From the NCBI GenBank assembly GCA_027315315.1, contig DAHUYG010000050.1, positions 19,080 to 83,079 of the forward strand: a DNA stretch of 64,000 nucleotides, written 5' to 3'. Made by a program: the position numbers and the translations under genes. A model generated the notes under the pieces. It searched no databases, was not told the DNA's origin, and saw only the letters and a program-made list of their open reading frames with translations. The DNA is from Acidimicrobiaceae bacterium. Its GTDB lineage: Bacteria > Actinomycetota > Acidimicrobiia > Acidimicrobiales > RAAP-2. Numbering within the stretch: the first letter of the stretch is position 1; each line of letters begins with the position of its first letter. Positions 37,198 through 45,927 of the stretch are shown in pieces.

Positions 37198-37440
37198 ATG
37201 AGAGAGCAGATCCGCGCGGTGATCGCCGAGCACGCCCGCCTGTCGACCCCGATCGACCAGCTGGGCGACGACGGCGACCTTTTCGCGGCCGGCATGACCT
37301 CGCACGCGAGCGTCAACGTGATGCTCGCCCTTGAGGACGCCTTCGACGTCGAGTTTCCCGAGGCCCTGCTGCGCAAGTCGACCTTCGAGACGGTGTCGAG
37401 CATCGAGGCCGCGCTCTTCGAGCTGACGGTGTCGGTGTGA
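37198..37440 (+). CDS. Acyl/aminoacyl carrier protein
   Basis: 80 residues with ribosome-binding site ggagga at 37185. The phosphopantetheine serine lies in AAGMTSHASVNVMLALED; the G-(L/M)-T-S-x-A-(T/S)-V form and the following FDVEFPE resemble carrier proteins that partner amino acid:carrier-protein ligases rather than fatty-acid ACP (DSL). The stop overlaps the ligase start (GTGA). Confidence 0.88.
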   Translation: MREQIRAVIAEHARLSTPIDQLGDDGDLFAAGMTSHASVNVMLALEDAFDVEFPEALLRKSTFETVSSIEAALFELTVSV

Positions 37441-38372
37441 TCGTCCCAGTCGGCGAGGACGCCGCGGCGGGCGACCCCCACCAGGAGCTCCACGACCGGC
37501 TCGTCGAGGCGGGGCTTTTGTTCTCGACGCCCGTCCAGGGCCTCTACGGGCGCTCGGAGACCTACCAGGGGGTGGTCCGCGCAATCGACGCGATGGTGCA
37601 CCGCTGGGCGCTCGAGCTCGCCGCGACCACGATCCACGTGCCGCCGGTGATCGCCCGGAGCACCTTCGACGCCACCAACTACCTCCAGTCGTTCCCCGAC
37701 CTCATGGGCTCGGTCCACATCTTTCGGGGCACCGACCGAGAGCACGCCGAGCTGGTACGCCGGGTCGAGGCCGGCGGGGACTGGCAGGCGCTCCTCGAAC
37801 CGGGCGAGGTCGTCCTCTCGTCGGCCGCCTGCCACGCGCTCTACCCGATGATCGGCGGCCGGCTCCCGGCCGGGGGCCGCGTCTTCGAGGTGAGCGGGCT
37901 CTGCTTCCGGCACGAGCCGAGCACCGACCCGGCGCGCATGCAGTCCTTCGGCATGCACGAGGTCGTCTTCGTGGGCGACCCCGACGGCGCCCAGCGCCAC
38001 CGCGACCGGGGCCTCGAGGTGGCGCTCGGGCTCCTCGGCGACCTCGGACTGGAGGCCGAGCCGGTGCCGGCCAACGACCCGTTCTTCGGCCGCCTCGGCA
38101 CGGCACTCGCCACCAGCCAACTCGAGGAGGAGCTGAAGCTCGAGGCGGTCACCCCGATCTTCGCCGGGCGCGACCGCACGGCCATCGTCTCGGGCAACTG
38201 CCACCGGGACCACTTCGCCCAGCCCTTCGGCATCGAGAGCGACACCGGCGAACCCGCCCACAGCGCATGCGTCGCCTTCGGGGTCGACCGGATCACGATC
38301 GCGCTCTTCGCCCGCCACGGCCTCGAGCCCGCGAGCTGGCCCGACGAGGTCACAGCGGCCCTCTTTCCGTGA
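37437..38372 (+). CDS. Amino acid:[carrier protein] ligase (class II aaRS-like)
   Basis: 311 residues from GTG. Class II synthetase core without a tRNA-binding domain: motif 2 CFRHEPSTDPARMQSFGM and motif 3 CVAFGVDRITIAL. C132, E175 and C278 fit the Cys-Glu-Cys zinc site of the atypical seryl-tRNA-synthetase-like enzymes that load small amino acids (Gly/Ala) onto carrier proteins. Placement directly after the carrier protein strongly supports this. The final use of the aminoacyl group is unknown in the family; here the context is polysaccharide assembly. Confidence 0.88.
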   Translation: MIVPVGEDAAAGDPHQELHDRLVEAGLLFSTPVQGLYGRSETYQGVVRAIDAMVHRWALELAATTIHVPPVIARSTFDATNYLQSFPDLMGSVHIFRGTDREHAELVRRVEAGGDWQALLEPGEVVLSSAACHALYPMIGGRLPAGGRVFEVSGLCFRHEPSTDPARMQSFGMHEVVFVGDPDGAQRHRDRGLEVALGLLGDLGLEAEPVPANDPFFGRLGTALATSQLEEELKLEAVTPIFAGRDRTAIVSGNCHRDHFAQPFGIESDTGEPAHSACVAFGVDRITIALFARHGLEPASWPDEVTAALFP

Positions 38373-40138
38373 GTGAGGTCGAGGTCACGCACGCCACCGG
38401 TCGGGGCGCCACCCCCGCGGCCGGGGATCCGGGGCGATCCCGGGAGCGGGCCGGCGTCGACCACATGGTGACCGCCACCCCGCTGTGGTTCGGGCCCGAG
38501 CACCGTCCCCTCTTCGGGTGGGTGCACGGGCCGGCCGACCGCCGCAGCGCGGGCGCCGTGGTCCTGTGCCCGCCGCTCGCCCGGGAGCTCGCCTGCGCGC
38601 ACTACACCTACCGCCTGCTGGCCGAGGAACTGGCCGAGGCCGGGATGCTCGCGATCCGCTTCGACTACGACGGCACCGGGGACTCGGCCGGCTCCGAGCG
38701 CGACCCGGGGCGCGTCGCAGCCTGGCTCGAGAGCATCGGCGAGGCGATCGCACTTGCCAGGCGGTGCGGGGTGACGAACGTGTCGCTCGTCGGGATGCGC
38801 ATGGGTGCGCTCCTCGCAGCGGTGGCCGCAGCGCGCCAGGGCGGGGTCGACGGCCTCGTGCTGTGGGACCCCTTGGCATCGGGCCGGTCCTTCCTCCGGG
38901 AGCAGTCGGCCCTCCAGCGGCTCCGCAGCGACCTAAAGCCGCTCGACGACGGCCGGGTCGAGCTGCCCGGATTCGTCTACAGCGCCGAGACCGTCGCCGA
39001 GCTCGGCGCACTGGCCATGCCCGAGCCGGCCCGGGTCCCGAGGCGGGCGCTCGTCTTGACCCGCCCCGAGCGCACCCCGCTCAACGGGTTGATCGAGCGG
39101 TTGGGCGTCGAGCCCGAGCTCGGCGAGGCGATCGGCCAGGACCAGTTGCTCGAGGTGGAACCGCTCTACCACGAGATCCCCAAGGCGACGAGCGCCCGGA
39201 TCGTCGAGTGGCTCGGGAAAGAAGAGGCCGAGCCCCGCGTCGAGCTCAACGTGCCGGTCCGCGACCGGGCGTCCTTCCACCACGACGGGGCCCGCCTGAC
39301 CGAGCGCTTCGTGTGGCTCGGGGACGTCTCGATGTTCGGCGTGGTGACCGAGCCCGAGCAACGGCTGGACGCCCCGAGCATCATGTTGCTCAACGCGGGC
39401 AACGACTGGCACGTCGGCCCCAACCGCCTGTGGGTCGACGTCGCCCGGCGCTGGGCCGCCCTCGGGTTCCGCTGCCTGCGCTTCGACGAGAGCGGACTCG
39501 GCGACAGTCCCGCCAGGCCCGGGGTCCGCTCGCACGTGGTGCGGCTCCCCGAGACCTTCGAGGACGTGCACGAGGCCCAGGACTCCCTGGAGCCGGGCGA
39601 CCCCACGAACGTGATCATGGTCGGCCTGTGCTCGGGCGGCTACCAGGCGCTCGAGAACGCGCTGGTCCGGCCGGCCCGCGGGGTCTACGCGATCAACCCG
39701 ATCCTGCACTTCACCCCGCCCGAGCTCGCCTGGGGCCCGATGGACCCCCGCCGGCGCATCTGCTTCCCCTCGAGCTCGCTCGTGTCGGCCTACCGCAACA
39801 TCCCGGGGCTGGCCCCCCTGCGCCGGGGCGTGCGTGGGATCGCCTGGCGCGCGCTGCGCCTGTTGCACCGCGACCGGGACCCCTCCAGCTGGCTGGACGA
39901 GCTCCGCGAGAGCGGGGTGCGTGTCCTTGTCATCGGGGGCGAGAACGAGACCCGGCCCTTCGGGACTCCCGCGGGCACCGGCGATGCGGAGCTCGTCCAG
40001 ATCGAGGTCGTGCCCGGCCTCGACCATGCGCTCATGCCGGCCTGGCACCGCGACGCCGTGCTCCAGCGGATGACCGAGCATCTCGTGGAGCACTTCGCGC
40101 CGGGGGCCGGCTCCCGGCCCGGGCGCCCGTCGGCCTGA
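38369..40138 (+). CDS. Tandem alpha/beta-hydrolase protein
   Basis: 589 residues from GTG (GTGA overlap); an internal ATG at 38466 is the alternative. Two alpha/beta-hydrolase units: the first (about 40-290) has RFDYDGTGDSAG but its elbow is VGMRMGA with no nucleophile; the second (about 310-580) has RFDESGLGDSPA and elbow VGLCSGGY, where Cys is at the nucleophile position, and a late His in GLDHALMP. Resembles hydrolases of exosortase/polysaccharide loci. It could release or transfer the carrier-bound aminoacyl group (inference). Confidence 0.75.
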   Translation: MSEVEVTHATGRGATPAAGDPGRSRERAGVDHMVTATPLWFGPEHRPLFGWVHGPADRRSAGAVVLCPPLARELACAHYTYRLLAEELAEAGMLAIRFDYDGTGDSAGSERDPGRVAAWLESIGEAIALARRCGVTNVSLVGMRMGALLAAVAAARQGGVDGLVLWDPLASGRSFLREQSALQRLRSDLKPLDDGRVELPGFVYSAETVAELGALAMPEPARVPRRALVLTRPERTPLNGLIERLGVEPELGEAIGQDQLLEVEPLYHEIPKATSARIVEWLGKEEAEPRVELNVPVRDRASFHHDGARLTERFVWLGDVSMFGVVTEPEQRLDAPSIMLLNAGNDWHVGPNRLWVDVARRWAALGFRCLRFDESGLGDSPARPGVRSHVVRLPETFEDVHEAQDSLEPGDPTNVIMVGLCSGGYQALENALVRPARGVYAINPILHFTPPELAWGPMDPRRRICFPSSSLVSAYRNIPGLAPLRRGVRGIAWRALRLLHRDRDPSSWLDELRESGVRVLVIGGENETRPFGTPAGTGDAELVQIEVVPGLDHALMPAWHRDAVLQRMTEHLVEHFAPGAGSRPGRPSA

Positions 40139-40200
40139 GCCGGCCTTCCCGCCCCGTGCGTCCCCAACGGGCCGCGCCACGCCCCGAGACGGTCGGCCTG

Positions 40201-40322
40201 GAAACTGTCCGTGCACCCGGCACATCTGCCGACACATCTGAGGACGATCGCAGGCAGAACCGTCTGATATCGCCCTCGCAACATTGGACAGTATCGACGA
40301 CGCCGGTCGGTAGAACTGTCAC
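40201..40322. promoter_or_regulatory. Repeated ACTGTC-type half-sites before the DUF2277 gene
   Basis: gaaactgtcc (40201), gaaccgtctg (40257) and gaactgtcac (40313) are similar direct elements at 56-base intervals, and ggacagt at 40286 is the same core inverted. A separate doublet, cacatctg, occurs at 40221 and 40234. This 282-base gap otherwise holds no gene; the elements may be operator sites. Confidence 0.3.
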
Positions 40323-40420
40323 ATGTCGCCCGACGGCGGCCCACGGGCCCTCCCCGCCGGGCCCGCACAGCCGTGCGCCCGGGCACCGTCGCCCGGCCCC
40401 CCACTCCTAAGCTCAGCGCC

Positions 40421-40690
40421 ATGTGCCGGAGCATTCAGCGTCTCTACAACGTGGAGCCACCCGCGACCGGCGACGAGGTCCGCGCGGCGGCCCGCCAGTT
40501 CGTGCGGAAGATCAGCGGCTCGTCGGGCTCCTCCCGGGCCAACGCCGAGGCGTTCGAGCGCGCCGTGGAGGCCATCACCGTGGCGTCGCGGCGGCTCCTC
40601 GGCGAGCTCGTCTCCGGCGCACCGCCCCAGGACCGCGAGGCCGAGGCCGCCAGGCGGCGCCGGGCGAGGGAGCTGTCGAGGAACTCCTAG
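40421..40690 (+). CDS. DUF2277 family protein
   Basis: 89 residues from ATG (MCRSIQRLYNVEPPAT). The motif MCR-x-I-x-x-LYN-x-EPPAT and VRKISGSSGSSRANAEAFERAV are typical of DUF2277, a small soluble family of unknown function. Its stop codon and that of the convergent FtsH-like gene are the two readings of one CTAG palindrome. Confidence 0.85.
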   Translation: MCRSIQRLYNVEPPATGDEVRAAARQFVRKISGSSGSSRANAEAFERAVEAITVASRRLLGELVSGAPPQDREAEAARRRRARELSRNS

Positions 40691-43122
40691 GAGACCCTCG
40701 GGCCGTCGTCGCGCTCGGCCGCAGCGGTCCCCACGAGCTCGGCCTCCTGGTCGAGCACCGAGAGCCCCGGGACCTGGGGCAGGGCCACGAGCTCCCGGGA
40801 GCGCCCGGCGTGCACGTCGACGATCCGGCGGTGGTAGTCCTCGGCCATCTGCGCGAACTCCTCGGTGTGGTAGCGGCTCCCGTCGATGAAGGGCCCGCGG
40901 CGGCCCTCGACGATCGCGAGGACGTCCTCGCCGGTCACCGTCTTGAACCGCTCGAGGGCGTGGGCGACCGCGAGCACCTGGAGCCGGTTCTCCTCGAGCA
41001 GCTGGCGGGTCTTGTCCACCAGGCGCTCGAGGTTGCCCTCGATTCGGCTGCCGAGGCCCTTCAAGAGCTCGCTCTCCTTGGCGCGGCGCCCCTTGTCGGG
41101 ATCCCCGCCCGAGACCCCGGCCGCCCGCGTCACGCCGTGGCTCGCCACCGTCGAGCCCATGCCCCAGTACCCCTCCATGTAGGTGGCGATCCGGGTGGCC
41201 TGCTCGAGATCGGCGCTCACGCCCGAGGAGCTGTCGCCCTCGAAGAACATCCGCTCCCCCGCCAGGCTGGCCAGGAACACCATGACCTCGGACTCGTAGT
41301 CGCTCCTCCAGCGGGTGAAGGTGTCCTCCACCTTGACCGGCTTCACCAGGCCGAGATAGTCGCCGCCCTTCTCGATCGTCGCGACATCGATGGCCCAGTC
41401 CCGGTGGATCCGGGCCGCGGTCACGGCGTGGCAGGCCTCGTGGACGGCGACGGCGTGGCGTTCCCGCTCGATGTACTCGACGTCCTCGGGTGGGCCGAGC
41501 TCCTTCAGCTGCTTGGCCTTGACGACGTCGCCCCAGGTGATGGTGTCCCGGCCGTCGCGGATGGCGTTGATGAGCGACTCGTTGACCAGGTCCTTGATGG
41601 TGGCCCCGGTCGCATACGGGGTGATCGTGGCCAGTCGGTCGAGGTTCTCGTCGTCGAGCGAGTGCTTCACCTTGGAGAAATAGCCCTGATAGGTGCGGAT
41701 GCGACCGGCCTTGGTCGGATAGCCGACCTTGTAGACGCGGTCGATGCGCCCGGGGCGCAGCAGCGCCTCGTCGAGGGACTCGGGCATGTTGGTGGCCATC
41801 ATCACGAGGATGCGGTACTTGGGTGGCGGGACCGGCCTGAACCCGAGGGCGCGGCGCACCACGCGGTTCACGAGCCCGCGGGGCTTGTTGAGGCCCGAGA
41901 GCTCCGAGAGGAGCGACTGGAGCGTGCCCGTGCCGCCGCCCCCGGCCATGCCCATCCCCATCATCTTCATGGGGCGGGGCCGCTCCACGGCCTCGCCGTG
42001 GTCCTCGAATCGCATGGTCGCGGCGACGTGGGCCATGGCCGCCTCGTCCGCGTACGCGGCGCCGTGGCAGGCGGTGGGGGTCCAGGGCATCCCCGACGCG
42101 TTGGGGCCGAAGACGCGACCGGGGCTGAGGGCGCCCCTCGACCCGAGGGAGTCCGCCTCGTCGAAGAAGACCACCACCCCGCCGTAGCGGAGGGCGAGCC
42201 GCCGGAGCTTTCGGAAGAGCCCCTTCACCTTCAGGACCCCGACCCCGAAGAACATGTTGTTGAAGGCGCCCGGGTCGACGAAGACGAAGGGGTTGTGGGT
42301 CTCCCCCGCCACTGCCTCGGCGATGAGGGTCTTGCCGGTGCCCGGGGGGCCCCAGAGCAGGATGCCGCCGGGCACGTAGCCGCCCCGGGCCTCGATCGCG
42401 TCGGGGTCCTTCAAGAAGATGATGTTCTCCTTCACGCGGTCGAGCACCGAGTCCTGGCCCCAAACGTCGGTGAAGCGCGTCTTCACGTCGCCCGGGTAGT
42501 AGGTGTCGATGCCCCCCTTGGAAAGGAACCAGAACAGCCCGACGAACTGCAGGATCACGAAGAAGAAGCCGAAGACGATCTGGACGAGCAGCGGCAGGGC
42601 CGAGTAGATCGCTGCGGGCACCTGGAAGAGCGAGACGAGCGGCGAGGTGTGGTAGAAGCCGGCGAGGACGATCGCCAGGATCACGAGGATCACGAAGACC
42701 TTGATCACGCGGGTGATCCGGAAGCGGTTCCAGTCGCTCATGCGACGCGTCGTGGAGTGCAAGCCGCCGAAGACCACGTCGGTCCACAGGTGGTGCCAGC
42801 GTGCCGAGCGCTCGCTCACCACGTAGTGGGCCTGACGGATGACCTCGAGGCCGAAGAGGATCTCGAGCCACCAGAGCGAGGCGATCTGGTTACGGGCGGC
42901 GTCGCTGAACGGCTCGATCGGGTTGTTGGTCATGTTCGACCAGAGCAGGAGCCACCACAGCACCACCAAGAGCAGGAGGATCTTGCTGCGGTCCCAGAAG
43001 TTCGATCTCGGCCGTACCGCGAGGGGCCCGAGGCCCGGGGCGGTCTCGGGGTCGAGGATCGGCAGCTCGGCCGCGAGCTCGGTGCCGTGCCCGTTCACGC
43101 TGGGGTTCGTGTCATCGCTCAC
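40687..43122 (-). CDS. FtsH-like AAA+ metalloprotease with enlarged membrane domain
   Basis: 811 residues (FtsH is usually 610-700). The first ~270 residues hold at least three helices (ILLLLVVLWWLLLWSNM, VIKVFVILVILAIVLAGFY, VFGFFFVILQFVGLFWFL). The AAA domain has Walker A GPPGTGKT and FFDEAD, interrupted by a ~75-residue insert with a Met-rich run MKMMGMGMAGGGG. ATNMPESLDEALLRPGRID is the second-region-of-homology equivalent. The zinc site is AVHEACHAV (HExxH). Start GTG, with AAAGGAG upstream, overlaps the lipoprotein stop (GTGA). Confidence 0.85.
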   Translation of the reverse strand: MSDDTNPSVNGHGTELAAELPILDPETAPGLGPLAVRPRSNFWDRSKILLLLVVLWWLLLWSNMTNNPIEPFSDAARNQIASLWWLEILFGLEVIRQAHYVVSERSARWHHLWTDVVFGGLHSTTRRMSDWNRFRITRVIKVFVILVILAIVLAGFYHTSPLVSLFQVPAAIYSALPLLVQIVFGFFFVILQFVGLFWFLSKGGIDTYYPGDVKTRFTDVWGQDSVLDRVKENIIFLKDPDAIEARGGYVPGGILLWGPPGTGKTLIAEAVAGETHNPFVFVDPGAFNNMFFGVGVLKVKGLFRKLRRLALRYGGVVVFFDEADSLGSRGALSPGRVFGPNASGMPWTPTACHGAAYADEAAMAHVAATMRFEDHGEAVERPRPMKMMGMGMAGGGGTGTLQSLLSELSGLNKPRGLVNRVVRRALGFRPVPPPKYRILVMMATNMPESLDEALLRPGRIDRVYKVGYPTKAGRIRTYQGYFSKVKHSLDDENLDRLATITPYATGATIKDLVNESLINAIRDGRDTITWGDVVKAKQLKELGPPEDVEYIERERHAVAVHEACHAVTAARIHRDWAIDVATIEKGGDYLGLVKPVKVEDTFTRWRSDYESEVMVFLASLAGERMFFEGDSSSGVSADLEQATRIATYMEGYWGMGSTVASHGVTRAAGVSGGDPDKGRRAKESELLKGLGSRIEGNLERLVDKTRQLLEENRLQVLAVAHALERFKTVTGEDVLAIVEGRRGPFIDGSRYHTEEFAQMAEDYHRRIVDVHAGRSRELVALPQVPGLSVLDQEAELVGTAAAERDDGPRVS

Positions 43123-43817
43123 GGCGACTGCTCCTTTAGGGTCCAGGAGTTGAGGATCTGGGTGACCGCGCTGGCGTTCGCACCCCAACAGCTCGCCTGA
43201 CAGCCGACACCGACCGCGAAGATCCAGTTGGTGTTGGCGTCGACCGCCGTGACCTGTCCGAAGGTCAATACCGGCGAGGTGCCTGTGATGTTGACGATCA
43301 TCTTGATGCCGTGAATCCCCCCGGGAAGGGCGAACTCGTTGTAGCTCAACACCTGGAATCCCGAGGTGGAGGTCAACGGGTCGGTGCCGAGAAGCTCCGA
43401 GCGCATCGAGGCGAAGCTGAGCGAGTCCCGCTCGCTCGAACCGAGCTGGCGGCTCTCGACCACCGCGGTCGGGTAGCGCTTCCCGATCCCGATCGAGCTG
43501 CGCGGCGTGACCCCCGGGCGGGGCGACATGGTCTCGATCCACTCGCCCCCGGCGATCTGGCGCAGCTGGGTCGGGCCGAGCTTGCCGTTCTGGGCCTCGA
43601 TGACCTGGTCGGTGTTGAAGATCGCCCAGTGCGGGGGGACCTTGAAGTAGAGGTCGACGCCGTCGGGGGCGCGGTGGCTCACGTACTGGAAGCTCGAGCC
43701 CACCTGGCAGCCGGAGAGAACCAGTCCGAGCGACCCGCAAAAGAGCGCGATCGCGATCAGTCGGCCCACGCGCCAAGCCCCGAACCGCCGTCCGCCCGCG
43801 TCAGGCACAAATGCCAT
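43119..43817 (-). CDS. Lipoprotein coupled to the FtsH-like protease
   Basis: 232 residues from ATG (MAFVPDAGG). Signal peptide with helix LIAIALFCGSLGLVLSGC, where LSGC is a lipobox, so the mature protein starts at Cys and is membrane-anchored outside. The body (YFKVPPHWAIF, PPHW) resembles PsbP/Mog1-like folds seen in other actinobacterial lipoproteins. Overlap with the protease gene suggests a partner or adaptor (inference). Confidence 0.75.
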   Translation of the reverse strand: MAFVPDAGGRRFGAWRVGRLIAIALFCGSLGLVLSGCQVGSSFQYVSHRAPDGVDLYFKVPPHWAIFNTDQVIEAQNGKLGPTQLRQIAGGEWIETMSPRPGVTPRSSIGIGKRYPTAVVESRQLGSSERDSLSFASMRSELLGTDPLTSTSGFQVLSYNEFALPGGIHGIKMIVNITGTSPVLTFGQVTAVDANTNWIFAVGVGCQASCWGANASAVTQILNSWTLKEQSP

Positions 43818-44034
43818 GCGCGCCCTCTCACCGACCTTCAAGAGCGCCAGCGTAGGCCACCGCGTCCCAGCTCAGCGCAACGCGAGGCTCCGGGAACGCC
43901 CTGTTCGGAAGCGGGAACCCCCATCTGTCGCGGCATCGCAACAGTTCGGATCGGCGACCAACACAATCGGGGCTCCACGCCCGCCAACGACGCGCCGGCA
44001 CCAGGCGCGACCGGACCGCCCCGTGCCCTCGACG

Positions 44035-45036
44035 TCACGCCTCGGGCACCGCAGGCTCGGCCCGGGGGTCGGCGATGAACTCGTGGCCGAAGAGCCCGGG
44101 GAGCCCGCCGGTGTGCACGAAGACCGTCGGCTCGTCGGCGCCGATGCGCCCGTCGCGCACCTCGGCGGCCAACCCGCTCAGGGCCTTCGCCGTGTAGACG
44201 GGGTCGAGCACGATCCCCTCGCTGAGCGCCGCTTCGCTGAGTGCCCGGCGGGCCCCCGGGGTGAGGATCCCGTATCCGGGGCCCACCTGGTCACGGCGGA
44301 GCCGCAGCGCGCTTGGGCGTGCCGGGGGCCGCGCTCGCGCGCCGGTGAGCTCGGTCACCATCCGCTCGACGCGCGTCCCGGCATCGGCGGTTGCCCCCAC
44401 GTCGACCCCGAGCACCCGCTCGGGCCCGAGCGCCGCGACCAGCCCGGCCATCGTCCCGCCCGTGCCGAGCGCGACGACCGCGTGGCGGAGCCCGGGCACC
44501 TGGGTCTCGAGCTCGCGCCCGCACGCCACGTATCCACGGGCACCGAGGGCATTGGATCCGCCGAGTGGAATCACCGACACCCGCTCCCCCTCGGCTGCGA
44601 GGTCGGCCGCCGCGAGCTCGACCGCGGCGTCAAGACCGTCGTCGTCGAGATCGCCGACCCACCGCACCGGCGTGTCGAACAGCGCCTCCAGGGCGACATT
44701 GCCGGTGGCGGTCGCCGGCGCGTCGCCGGCGAGGACGAGCAGGCAGCGCAGGCCGAGGCGCCGCGCCGCGGCTGCGGTCAGCCGGGCGTGGTTGCTCTGT
44801 GTCCGACCGCTCGTGACGAGTGCTGTCGCCCCGTCTTCGATGGCCAGCGCGCAGAGGTGCTCGAGCTTGCGCACCTTGTTACCGCCTCCGCCGAGCCCGG
44901 TGAGATCGTCCCGCTTGATCCAGAGGCTGCCGGCGTGGAGCCCGAGCCGCTCGGCCAGCCTGGGGGCGGGCTCGACGGGCGTCGGCCAGGTGCCGAGCAT
45001 GATCGGGCGTATCTGGCGGCTCGATTCGGCGTCCAT
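44035..45036 (-). CDS. PLP-dependent D-cysteine desulfhydrase / ACC-deaminase family enzyme
   Basis: 333 residues from MDAESSRQ. PLP lysine in GGGGNKVRKLEHL; phosphate-binding ALGTGGTMAGL. The family includes D-cysteine desulfhydrase and 1-aminocyclopropane-1-carboxylate deaminase; the ACC-specific residues cannot be decided by eye, and D-cysteine desulfhydrase is the more common member. Divergent from the SDR gene. Confidence 0.82.
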   Translation of the reverse strand: MDAESSRQIRPIMLGTWPTPVEPAPRLAERLGLHAGSLWIKRDDLTGLGGGGNKVRKLEHLCALAIEDGATALVTSGRTQSNHARLTAAAARRLGLRCLLVLAGDAPATATGNVALEALFDTPVRWVGDLDDDGLDAAVELAAADLAAEGERVSVIPLGGSNALGARGYVACGRELETQVPGLRHAVVALGTGGTMAGLVAALGPERVLGVDVGATADAGTRVERMVTELTGARARPPARPSALRLRRDQVGPGYGILTPGARRALSEAALSEGIVLDPVYTAKALSGLAAEVRDGRIGADEPTVFVHTGGLPGLFGHEFIADPRAEPAVPEA

Positions 45037-45119
45037 CTGTCCATGATGCTCCCGACGCGGCGACCCGGCTTCGATTAGACAGTCGGCGTCGACGTGGCCG
45101 GCCACCGAGGAGCGAACGC

Positions 45120-45905
45120 ATGCGGATCCTAATCACCGGCGCAGCGCGGGCGATCGGGTCCGCGGCGGCCGCCGAGCTGAGCAACCGCGGCCACGAGGTG
45201 GTCGCCACGGCGCGCTCGCTCTTTGACCTGCGCGACGTGGCGGCGGAGCGCAAGCTCGAGCTCGACGTGCGCGACGCGGCATCGATCGGTTCCGCGCTGA
45301 GGGAGGCCGGGGAGCTCGACGCCGTGGTCAACAACGCAGCGATCCACACCGCCGGGCCGCTCGAGGATTTCCCGGTCGAACGGGTCGCCGAGATCTTCGA
45401 CACCAACTGCCTCGGCGCGCTGCGCGTCGTCCAGGCGGTGGCGCCGGAATGGCGGGCCCGAGGCGCCGGGGTCGTCGTGAACGTGAGCTCGATCCAGGGG
45501 CGGGTCTCCACCCCACTCTCGGGACCCTACGCGGCGTCCAAGTTCGCGCTGGAGGCGATCTCCGAGACCCTCCACTACGAGCTCGGGCACTTTGGGATCC
45601 GGGTGGTGATCGTTGAGCCCGGCTATACCGATCCCGGGATGAAGCCCTCCGAGCCCCATCGGGGCCCCGCCGCATATGACGAGCTGACCGAGCAATGGTC
45701 CGGTGCCGACGCCACGCTCAGCCCGGCGGGCCGCACCGGATGCGAGGTCGTGGCCCGGGCGATCGCCGATGCGATCGAGGACCCGGCCGCTCCCCTCCGG
45801 GTGCCGGTCGGCGATGACGCTGCGCTCGTCCTCTCGGTTCGCCGGGAGCTCGACGATGCCGCCTTCGAGGCCGCCATGCGGGCCACCCTGAAGCTGACCT
45901 GGTAA
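45120..45905 (+). CDS. Short-chain dehydrogenase/reductase
   Basis: 261 residues. Rossmann start RILITGAARAIG (slightly atypical TGxxxxIG), VVNNAAIH, catalytic Ser in VNVSSIQG and YAASK. NAD(P)-dependent oxidoreductase of unknown substrate. Followed after 22 bases by the phosphatase gene, so probably co-transcribed. Confidence 0.87.
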   Translation: MRILITGAARAIGSAAAAELSNRGHEVVATARSLFDLRDVAAERKLELDVRDAASIGSALREAGELDAVVNNAAIHTAGPLEDFPVERVAEIFDTNCLGALRVVQAVAPEWRARGAGVVVNVSSIQGRVSTPLSGPYAASKFALEAISETLHYELGHFGIRVVIVEPGYTDPGMKPSEPHRGPAAYDELTEQWSGADATLSPAGRTGCEVVARAIADAIEDPAAPLRVPVGDDAALVLSVRRELDDAAFEAAMRATLKLTW

Positions 45906-45927
45906 CGCTCCGGATACCTTCGTCGTC

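Noticed and set aside
40319..43200. Long open frames overlapping the FtsH-like gene on both strands
   Set aside because: The annotated frame has Walker A, HExxH and a coupled start; the others show no motifs.
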